Source: CAINVV01 sp037129695 (GTDB lineage Bacteria > Bacteroidota > Bacteroidia > Bacteroidales > Prolixibacteraceae). From it: a stretch of DNA of 23,947 bases. The notes below the pieces were generated by a model that saw only the letters and a list, made by a program, of their open reading frames with translations, had not been told where the DNA came from and did no database searches. This document shows positions 17,604-23,947 of the stretch, piece after piece. The stretch spans positions 1 to 23,947 of the forward strand of contig JBAXUL010000058.1 of the NCBI GenBank assembly GCA_037129695.1, written 5' to 3'. A program made the position numbers and the translations under genes. Every line of letters starts with the position of its first letter. Within the stretch, counting starts at the first letter, position 1.

Positions 17604-17640
17604 GATTGTTTTTCTTTAAAGATGATTTCCATTTTACGAT

Positions 17641-20600
17641 TTAGAAAGTAACATTTAAGCCAATCACAAACTGACGGGCACGTGGATAGGTTCCCCAGTC
17701 AAGTCCGGGAGTCGGATAACGTGAACTACCGTTTTGATTCGAATTGACATCAGGGTCAAGTCCAGAATAACCTGTCAGGGTAAATGCATTGTAGATAGAC
17801 CCATAGATGCGCATGTTACTAACCTTGATCGTGTTTAGGACCAGTTTTGGCAGAGTATAGCCCAAGGTCACCGTATTGAGACGAAGGTAGGAACCATCTT
17901 CGATACCGATATCAGAAACATAACCTTGTTGCAGGAAGGTCGACGGCACGGTCGCATTTACGTTGGCGGCATTCAACTGGTCAGGCGTGATAAGTTTCAC
18001 CAGATTCCCGTTCTGAATTTGGTAATTCGTATAGGAGTCTTTTATAATTGCCAGCTTATTCCCGTAGAGACCACCACCTTTGTTGCCGTTAAACAGCGCA
18101 GCCAATTTATTGGCATTGTACACATCGTTGCCGTAGCTCCAGTTGAAATACAGTCCCAGGTCGAAGCTTTTGTAAGCAGCGTTGAGGTTGAAACCTCCTG
18201 TATGTTTGGGATTCGTGTTACCGATGGCGACCATATCCTTGTCATCTATCACGCCGTCTTTGTTCGTATCAACAAATTTCGGCAAACCAGGATATGCCTG
18301 CTGAGCACCGTTAACCAATCCGGCACGATAGGAGATAAATGATTTTGCAAGATCTGCAATACCTGCTTTTAAAGTGTATACACCTGTAGCTGAGGCAAAA
18401 TCGAAATCTTCGGGTGTGTAAAATCCTTTGCCATCTCTTTGGTAACCCATGACGATACCTACAGGTTTGCCAACCACTAATTTGTAGTCAGCATTCGGAA
18501 TTCCCGATTGCAGGAACTGAGTTCCATACGCGCTTTGCATTCCATCTGCCAGTTTATCGATGTTGCCCTTGTTAAAGTTGATGTTTGCACTTGCCGAAAC
18601 GTTCCAATCCTTGTTCCTTAAGATTGTGCCGGTCAATGAAATTTCCACCCCTTTGTTGCTGGTTTGCCCAATATTGGCGTAGCTGGCGGTAAATCCGGTG
18701 ATGGAAGGAATGTCGGCTAGCATCAACAAGTCTTTTGTGGTATTTTGGTATACGTCTACTGTACCAGTCAAAATATGTTTAAACAGCGAGAAGTCAAGAC
18801 CGATGTTGCGTGTAATGGTGGTTTCCCATTTTAAATCGCGGTTGGCCAGTTGAGCAGAAGCCAGGTCGTAAGATGGCTGAAGTACACCTTTTAGGCCATA
18901 CTGCCAACGCGTGTCGGTAGAAGCTGCCCACAATTGCGACCACTGGTCGGCACTGATGGCATCATTTCCAACTTCACCATAAGATACGCGAAGTTTCAAA
19001 TCATCAATACTTTTCATGCTTTTCATAAAAGACTCCTGCGACATGCGCCAGGCAATGGAACCGGCAGGAAAGTATCCCCATCGATGTTCCGGAGAGAAGT
19101 TGGAAGAACCGTCTGCGCGGAAAGTAGCAGCAAACATGTACTTGTCCAGAAGCGAGTAATTTGCCCTACCAAAGTAAGATTGTATACGGCTCGGTGTATT
19201 GACACCCGATGCTACTACCAGGTTTGCACCATATTGCGAGATCATCGCGAATGCATTATCCATGGTGAAATTGGCAGGATATTTCTGTCCTGAGATGCGC
19301 ATGCTGGTTCCACCCGAGTTGGTAATTTCCTGACCGGCCAAAAAACTGAGCCGGTGAATCTCTTTCAGTGTTAATTCATAAGCCAGTGTGTTCACCCATC
19401 GTAAAGATTTTGCCTCATTCTTTCTAAAATCAGCATCGCCGGCAAATTGAAGTGTTCCATCACTATTCTTGTAGTTTACCTCGTTACTGCTTGCAGGTGT
19501 AGGACCTCTCCAAATTTTATTTTGCGTATAATTGCGTGACAGGGTCAATTCTGTATGATAGTTTAAACCTTTGAATATTTTCCAGTTCAAACCTGCCGTA
19601 CTGCGAATCGTCTGTGTTGATAACAGGTTTTGACGGTCATTGATCACATTTACCGGATTGTACATATCATCCATGACAGACTGCTCTTCGCCCATGGATG
19701 CATCACCCAGAAATGCGAGGTCACCTTTAATGCTGCTTTTAGCTATCGGACGAAAACGATAGGATCCGGAGAGAGATGAACCGTATCCACTCGTTGTGCT
19801 TTCATTGCCCATTGCACTTTTATCTGTGTACTGCAAGTCCAGGTTAAAGTTAAGTTTATCACCTATTTTTTGATCCAACTTGAGCGATGCTACTGTTCTT
19901 TTGGAAAAGGAGTTCAATTTCATACCATCTTCATTGAGGTGGCCCAATCCCAAAATAACTTTTGTTTTGTCAGTTCCACCCGTGATGGTCAGGTCATGGT
20001 TCTGAGAGAAAGAACTAAAATACACATCCTTTTGAATGTTGTATTGATCCACATTTTTGTATGCATCAAGGCCTGCCGAGTTACTACCGGTGTAGCCACC
20101 TATTCCGAACAACTTTTGGAATGGCGTGGTGTAAGTTGATCCAAAATAGGTGTCAAGCAACCCCCATTTGAAGGAAAGATAATCATATGGGTTCAAGGTG
20201 GCCAGATATCCGGTCGGGGTATTGAATTTTCCATAACCGCTGTAGCTCACCGTAACATCACCGGATTTTCCCCTTTTGGTTGTAACAAGGATTACCCCAT
20301 TGGCACCACGTGCACCAAAAATAGCCGTAGAGGAGGCATCTTTAAGTACGTCAATGCTTTCTACCATCTCAGATGGAACATCACTGATGTTGCCGGGTAC
20401 ACCGTCAATCAAAATAAGCGGGTCGTTGCTTTGTGAGATGGAACCTCCACCGCGCACGCGAATGGAAATAGTCGCATCCGGTCTTCCGTCCTGAGAGCTT
20501 ACATTCACACCGGGAAGACGTCCCTGAAGGGCTTGTGCCACGTTGGAAACAGGAATAGCAGCAATTTGCTTACCGGTAACAGACGCAACAGAACCTGTTA

Positions 20601-20970
20601 CATCGCGTTTTTTAACTGTACCATAACCAATGGCAACAACCTCTTCAATTTGAAGGGTACCACTTGTTAGTTGTACATTAACTACTTTCTGTCCATTAAT
20701 TTGTACCTCTTTGGTGTCATATCCAATAAATGAGAACTGGATTACATCCTTCTGTCCATCAGCCGGAGTAATTGTATAGACACCATCCATATTGGTTATT
20801 ACCCCATTGGTGGATCCTTTAATCACAACATTTGCACCCGGAATGGGCGAATTTGTCTCATCAACCACTTTACCGGTTACTTTTTGGGCGTAAAGCTGAG
20901 CGCCCGCTAAGATAACCATCAGTGCTAACAGACAAACCTTCATCAGAAAACCTTGCTTCATTTTCATCAT
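17641..20970 (-). CDS. SusC/RagA-family TonB-dependent outer-membrane transporter
   Basis: The 1109-aa product imports oligosaccharides across the outer membrane, powered by TonB-ExbBD. Order of parts: signal peptide 1-29 (AQLYAQ); a carboxypeptidase-regulatory-like domain about 30-105 with VTGKVVDETNSPIPGANVVI and the DGVYTI and FIGYDTKEV strands; the conserved EEVVAIGYGTVKKRDVTGSV region starting at 109, which overlaps the TonB box and leads to the plug; RLPGVNVSSQDGRPDATIS and the GSISQSNDPLILIDGVPG and LKDASSTAIFGARGANGVI plug motifs; and a 22-strand barrel ending in the aromatic residue of IGLNVTF. An EF-hand-like DTNKDGVIDDKD loop is normal for the family. It is 36 bp after GH105 and 37 bp before SusD, so the three genes read as one unit. 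Confidence 0.98.
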   Translation of the reverse strand: MMKMKQGFLMKVCLLALMVILAGAQLYAQKVTGKVVDETNSPIPGANVVIKGSTNGVITNMDGVYTITPADGQKDVIQFSFIGYDTKEVQINGQKVVNVQLTSGTLQIEEVVAIGYGTVKKRDVTGSVASVTGKQIAAIPVSNVAQALQGRLPGVNVSSQDGRPDATISIRVRGGGSISQSNDPLILIDGVPGNISDVPSEMVESIDVLKDASSTAIFGARGANGVILVTTKRGKSGDVTVSYSGYGKFNTPTGYLATLNPYDYLSFKWGLLDTYFGSTYTTPFQKLFGIGGYTGSNSAGLDAYKNVDQYNIQKDVYFSSFSQNHDLTITGGTDKTKVILGLGHLNEDGMKLNSFSKRTVASLKLDQKIGDKLNFNLDLQYTDKSAMGNESTTSGYGSSLSGSYRFRPIAKSSIKGDLAFLGDASMGEEQSVMDDMYNPVNVINDRQNLLSTQTIRSTAGLNWKIFKGLNYHTELTLSRNYTQNKIWRGPTPASSNEVNYKNSDGTLQFAGDADFRKNEAKSLRWVNTLAYELTLKEIHRLSFLAGQEITNSGGTSMRISGQKYPANFTMDNAFAMISQYGANLVVASGVNTPSRIQSYFGRANYSLLDKYMFAATFRADGSSNFSPEHRWGYFPAGSIAWRMSQESFMKSMKSIDDLKLRVSYGEVGNDAISADQWSQLWAASTDTRWQYGLKGVLQPSYDLASAQLANRDLKWETTITRNIGLDFSLFKHILTGTVDVYQNTTKDLLMLADIPSITGFTASYANIGQTSNKGVEISLTGTILRNKDWNVSASANINFNKGNIDKLADGMQSAYGTQFLQSGIPNADYKLVVGKPVGIVMGYQRDGKGFYTPEDFDFASATGVYTLKAGIADLAKSFISYRAGLVNGAQQAYPGLPKFVDTNKDGVIDDKDMVAIGNTNPKHTGGFNLNAAYKSFDLGLYFNWSYGNDVYNANKLAALFNGNKGGGLYGNKLAIIKDSYTNYQIQNGNLVKLITPDQLNAANVNATVPSTFLQQGYVSDIGIEDGSYLRLNTVTLGYTLPKLVLNTIKVSNMRIYGSIYNAFTLTGYSGLDPDVNSNQNGSSRYPTPGLDWGTYPRARQFVIGLNVTF

Positions 20971-21006
20971 AGATAATTATTAAGTTTGAGTATTGCTTTT
21001 ATTTAT

Positions 21007-22197
21007 TTATTTCCTATTCATTTCAAGCGAAGCCATGATAAATGGCCCCACGCCTTTTGGGTCGTTGTCACGTACAGGTTCTTTAACATAGTATTCGTAA
21101 GAACCATCGCGATAGGGAGTTCCGCCCAAACCAGCTACTGAGCAGCATTTGGTCAGGCTAATTGTTCCGTCACTGTTATTTTTGATGAGGTATTCCAATA
21201 TTCCGGAATAGGCTTTTAATGCAACAGCCTTGTAGTCTTTACTGATGTAGCCTTTCCGGACAGCTTTCTGTAAAGCATAGGCAAACATGGAAGAGCCCGT
21301 TGCTTCGAGGTAATTCCCATCGCGATTGCCCTGATCCATAACCTGATACCACAATCCTGTTTTGGCATCCTGGTATTTCATAACTCCTGTCGCTACCTGG
21401 TTGAGTATTGCGATTAGTTTGGCACGTCCGGCATGGTTTTGTGGAATATAATCAAGGACATCAACAAGGCCCATGGCATACCAGCCTTCAGCTCTGCTCC
21501 AAAAATTCGGAGAACAACCAGTTTGAGGATTAGCCCATTTTTGCTGCTTGAGCTCATCCCATCCATGGTAATTCAAACCTATTTTCGGGTCGTAAGTGTG
21601 TTGGTGAACAAGAATGAACTGATTGACGACATCATCAAACAAAGCAGGCTCATTGAATACCTTCGCATATTGGGCATAAAAAGGAGCACCCATGTACAAG
21701 CCGTCAAGCCACATCTGATTGGGATAACGTTGTTTGTGCCAAAAACCTCCATCGGAAGTTCGCGGCTGCGATTTTAACTGTTCTCTTAACAGGACAATGG
21801 CTTTCCTATATTTTTCATCTTTGGTTTGGGTATAAAGTTCAAAAAGGAATTTTCCGGAATTCATACAATCTATGTTGTATTCTTCCACTTTATAGCCTGC
21901 GATGTTACCGGATGCGTCGATTAATTTGTCGGCATATGCTCTGGCATAGTTGAAGAATGCCTCATTCTTGCTTTCATGCCAAACCATAAGCATAGACTGG
22001 GCAATCAAACCCTGGGTGTAATTCCATGCAGGCTTGGGATTAAAGTCAACGGTCCAGGGCTCCGGAAACTGTTTCATTTCCGATTCAGCCATTTTAATAG
22101 CTATTGCGGTACCATCTTTTTTCGTGGTCTGTGCCTGTATTGCCATTACATTAACCATAAACAACAAAACAGGTAGCCATATCCCGAATTTCTTCAT
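21007..22197 (-). CDS. GH105 unsaturated (rhamno)galacturonyl hydrolase
   Basis: The 396-aa enzyme removes the 4,5-unsaturated uronic acid from the non-reducing end of lyase-made oligosaccharides by hydrating the double bond, as in YteR/YesR. It has a signal peptide (1-23, AIQAQ) and an (alpha/alpha)6 barrel of the usual length. Family motifs: NYTQGLIAQSML 59-70, MWLDGLYMGAPF 162-173 with D165 equivalent to the catalytic aspartate of YteR, FWSRAEGWYAMGLVDVLDY 232-250, NYLEATGSSMFAYAL 295-309, and the terminal GVGPFIMASLEM. It is the first large gene of the operon, directly upstream of SusC, and completes the work of the PL10 enzymes. Whether it prefers unsaturated galacturonate linked to rhamnose or to galacturonate cannot be told. 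Confidence 0.96.
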   Translation of the reverse strand: MKKFGIWLPVLLFMVNVMAIQAQTTKKDGTAIAIKMAESEMKQFPEPWTVDFNPKPAWNYTQGLIAQSMLMVWHESKNEAFFNYARAYADKLIDASGNIAGYKVEEYNIDCMNSGKFLFELYTQTKDEKYRKAIVLLREQLKSQPRTSDGGFWHKQRYPNQMWLDGLYMGAPFYAQYAKVFNEPALFDDVVNQFILVHQHTYDPKIGLNYHGWDELKQQKWANPQTGCSPNFWSRAEGWYAMGLVDVLDYIPQNHAGRAKLIAILNQVATGVMKYQDAKTGLWYQVMDQGNRDGNYLEATGSSMFAYALQKAVRKGYISKDYKAVALKAYSGILEYLIKNNSDGTISLTKCCSVAGLGGTPYRDGSYEYYVKEPVRDNDPKGVGPFIMASLEMNRK

Positions 22198-22242
22198 TCT
22201 AAATGTTTGTCAGTTTGTCAGTTCAATTTTGGCCAAGACGGA

Positions 22243-22347
22243 TTATAAACTGGAAATAATCAGAAAAGTCACAATGATGGTCAGCACGATTGTCATGCCT
22301 ATGATCATCCAGTTCACTCTTTTTATTTTCCTGGTTATTTTTTCCAT
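22243..22347 (-). CDS. 34-aa single-pass membrane peptide at the head of the PUL operon
   Basis: An ATG at 22345-22347 opens 34 codons ending in TAA at 22243-22245. The peptide starts MEKITRKIKRVNW, a basic segment, and continues with about 20 hydrophobic residues (14-31) ending ISSL, so it predicts one N-in transmembrane helix in the inner membrane. AAGG stands 7 bases before the ATG on the transcribed strand. It lies 45 bp before the GH105 start and downstream of the putative promoter, so it would be the first translated ORF of the operon. Short hydrophobic leader ORFs may tune downstream expression or act on membrane partners; no homologue is recognised here. Chance occurrence is possible at this length, but the basic-then-hydrophobic design and the RBS-like spacing favour a real gene. 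Confidence 0.5.
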   Translation of the reverse strand: MEKITRKIKRVNWMIIGMTIVLTIIVTFLIISSL

Positions 22348-22371
22348 TTTTTTCCCTTGCTTAGTCGAGGG

Positions 22372-22408
22372 TAAAGCTACCGTGGCATTTCCCGGCAGGG
22401 GCAAAAAA
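22372..22408 (-). promoter_or_regulatory. Putative Bacteroidetes-type promoter of the PUL
   Basis: On the minus strand TAGCTTTA (22379-22372) matches the TAnnTTTG -7 element except for its last base, and TTTTTTG (22408-22402) stands 22 bases upstream, where a -33 TTTG is expected at a similar but slightly shorter distance. A start site near 22365 would give a leader of about 20 bases before the 34-aa ORF. It is the only promoter-like match I found in the 230 bases between the peptide and the regulator. Confidence 0.35.
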
Positions 22409-22430
22409 TCATATCAAAATGGGAGGTCTG

Positions 22431-22471
22431 ACGTACCACAAGCGGGTTAAACGTACCAAAAAACGGGTGAA
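22431..22471 (-). promoter_or_regulatory. Two-copy direct repeat, putative HTCS operator
   Basis: ACGTACCA occurs at 22431-22438 and 22451-22458, each followed by CGGGT at 22443-22447 and 22464-22468 and by a short A/T end. The two copies are in the same orientation at 20-21 bp, two helical turns. It lies about 23 bp upstream of the putative -33 element and next to an AraC-type HTH regulator, whose relatives bind direct repeats. The operator role is inferred. Confidence 0.5.
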
Positions 22472-22577
22472 TTTTATGCGCTCAACTCTTTACGCAAGTC
22501 GCATTCAATTGCATCACAACAACTTAGACAATAAAGGGAGAGGATTGTGTTTGATGCAGAAAGATGTGACTGTTCGA

Positions 22578-23947
22578 CTAATTCTGATCAGACAAATGTT
22601 TCTCAATGTATTCAGAGGAGCTCATATTGAACTCCTGACGGAAACACTTCCTGAAATGGGACAAATCTCTGAATCCAACCGCATAGGCGACCTCCGAAAC
22701 GTTCATCTTCTGTTGTACCAGCATCTGTGCGGCTCGTTTCAACCGGATATTCCGTACAAACTCTTTGACCGTCATTTCGGTCAACGCATTCAACTTTCTG
22801 TACAACTGCATTCGACTGACGCCGATTTCTACCGCGAAACGGTCGATATCAAGATCCGGATCTGAAATATTGCGTTCAACCGCATCGATGGCCTTTTGGA
22901 GAAAGCGTTCATCGGGAGAACTAAGCAGCACATTCCTTGGCTGCAGCAGCATTTCCTGTGAATATTTCTGCTTGAGAGACTGCCTGACAGAAAGAATATT
23001 TTCCACTTTGGTCTGCAGAATCACCATATCAAACGGTTTGGTGATGTAATCGTCTGCTCCTCCGCTAAGCCCCTCAATTTCATGCTCCCTGGATCCAAAA
23101 GCCGTGAGCAGAATAATCGGAATATGGGATGTTCGTTCATCCTTCCTGATTTTCCTGCAGAATTCGAAGCCATCCATGTCAGGCATCATGATGTCACTGA
23201 TGATGATATTGGGGATCGTGCTAAGTGCCAAATTCCATCCTTCCACCCCATCCTTGGCTTCCAGCACACGGAATCCTGACGAGAAATGAGATTTGATGAA
23301 ATATCGCACATCCGCATTGTCATCCACCAGCAACATGATCTTTTGTCCTGCATTGCTCAACTCAGTTCCAGCCTCCTCATTCAAGGAAGTTTCCATATTA
23401 CCAACAGCCATTTCTGAGTCAGAAAGTTCAGCATCAGATTCAAAAGCCTTCAACTCTTCGTACGGCAGTTGAACGGTAAATTTTGAACTTTTCCCAGGTT
23501 TGCTGTTGACGAAAATCTTTCCATTGTGAAGTTTGACCAACTCTTTGGTCAGCGCCAGCCCGATACCGGTCCCGGCTTGGGCCGAATTTTCCTCCACCTG
23601 GAAAAAACGGTTGAATATCTTTTCAAGATTCGACTGTTCGATACCGATGCCTGTGTCCTTGACAGAAATTTCAATCATCCTTTTTCCGGAAATTTCATCA
23701 CCCGTTTCATTCTCTTCCGCATCAAAAATAAGCGATACATTGACTGCAATTTTGCCGCCTTTGCCGGTAAATTTGAAAGCATTGGACAAAAGATTGTTCA
23801 TGATCTTGGCAATCTTGTCTTCATCAAAATTGGTAACAATCTCTTTTTTCAGGGAATTGAATTTCAGTTCAATCTCCTTTTCCTCGGCATATTTTTCAAA
23901 TGAACCGACAATGCCGCCAATGAAAGAGACCAGATCGCCCCTTTTTA
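22578..23947 (-). CDS. Hybrid two-component system regulator (HTCS), 5' end outside the window
   Basis: The open frame runs to the window edge, so only the C-terminal 455 residues are visible and no start should be called inside (a Met at 23801 is internal). Visible parts in order: end of the kinase, with the N box KIMNNLLSNAFKFT, the G1 box VKDTGIGIEQSN and the G2 box GTGIGLALTKE; a receiver domain starting IMLLVDDNADVRYF, with phospho-acceptor D in SDIMMPDMDG (about visible residue 251) and K in ITKPFD; and an AraC-type double HTH ending in VAYAVGFRDLSHFRKCFRQE. Such proteins normally have a periplasmic propeller sensor upstream that binds an oligosaccharide, and they switch on the adjoining PUL. 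It is transcribed in the same direction, 380 bp before GH105, so it is the obvious regulator of this locus. Confidence 0.97.
   Translation of the reverse strand, partial: KRGDLVSFIGGIVGSFEKYAEEKEIELKFNSLKKEIVTNFDEDKIAKIMNNLLSNAFKFTGKGGKIAVNVSLIFDAEENETGDEISGKRMIEISVKDTGIGIEQSNLEKIFNRFFQVEENSAQAGTGIGLALTKELVKLHNGKIFVNSKPGKSSKFTVQLPYEELKAFESDAELSDSEMAVGNMETSLNEEAGTELSNAGQKIMLLVDDNADVRYFIKSHFSSGFRVLEAKDGVEGWNLALSTIPNIIISDIMMPDMDGFEFCRKIRKDERTSHIPIILLTAFGSREHEIEGLSGGADDYITKPFDMVILQTKVENILSVRQSLKQKYSQEMLLQPRNVLLSSPDERFLQKAIDAVERNISDPDLDIDRFAVEIGVSRMQLYRKLNALTEMTVKEFVRNIRLKRAAQMLVQQKMNVSEVAYAVGFRDLSHFRKCFRQEFNMSSSEYIEKHLSDQN

Noticed and set aside
22206..22221. Exact tandem TTTGTCAG TTTGTCAG just before the GH105 start
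   Set aside because: Only two copies of 8 bases, located inside the likely transcript; too short to call as an operator or repeat family.
22460..22577. Terminator after the regulator gene
   Set aside because: Only a 4-bp stem (TGCG/CGCA) was found; too weak to call.
23654..23801. Start codon for the regulator at 23801
   Set aside because: The frame stays open to the window edge and upstream codons continue the kinase ATPase domain, so this Met is internal.

Overview
The window is most of one polysaccharide-utilization locus (PUL) of a Bacteroidetes bacterium. The evidence is a SusC/SusD pair with a TonB-dependent porin and a lipobox SusD, an adjoining hybrid two-component regulator of the HTCS type, Sec signal peptides on nearly every protein, and promoter-like rather than strong Shine-Dalgarno signals upstream. 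All genes lie on the minus strand, so transcription runs from high to low coordinates. No rRNA, tRNA, CRISPR array, insertion sequence or phage gene was seen. The species cannot be fixed from the sequence; composition and the HTCS arrangement fit Bacteroidales/Marinilabiliales-type organisms.

Layout in transcription order. The regulator (histidine kinase ATPase - receiver - AraC HTH, 5' part outside the window) ends at 22578. A 380-bp control region follows, with a two-copy 20/21-bp direct repeat, a plausible promoter and a 34-codon membrane-peptide ORF. The transport block is a GH105 unsaturated uronyl hydrolase, SusC and SusD. A strong 13-bp hairpin at 15492-15521 then separates this block from the enzyme block: a small LamG-fold protein, a long PL10-like lyase, an 843-aa beta-helix protein with Ig-like and lectin-like parts, a double alpha/beta-hydrolase, a 1048-aa beta-helix plus GH140-like barrel protein, a GH43, a compact PL10 pectate lyase, and an apiosidase-like GH140 fused to an esterase. 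The short gaps are consistent with one operon of about 22 kb.

How the genes fit together. PL10 lyases cut polygalacturonate by beta-elimination, GH105 removes the unsaturated uronic acid from the products, esterases remove acyl or methyl groups, and GH140 removes apiose from galacturonic acid. GH43 may remove arabinose or xylose. This gene set points to a pectin whose homogalacturonan backbone carries apiose and ester groups: apiogalacturonan of duckweeds and seagrasses, or part of rhamnogalacturonan-II. No rhamnosidase, fucosidase or GH28 is visible, which argues against a complete RG-II system. The substrate is inferred, not shown.

The parts most likely to be new are the 1048-aa beta-helix/GH140-like protein, the GH140-esterase fusion, the 843-aa beta-helix protein, and the short membrane peptide at the head of the operon beside the repeated putative operator.
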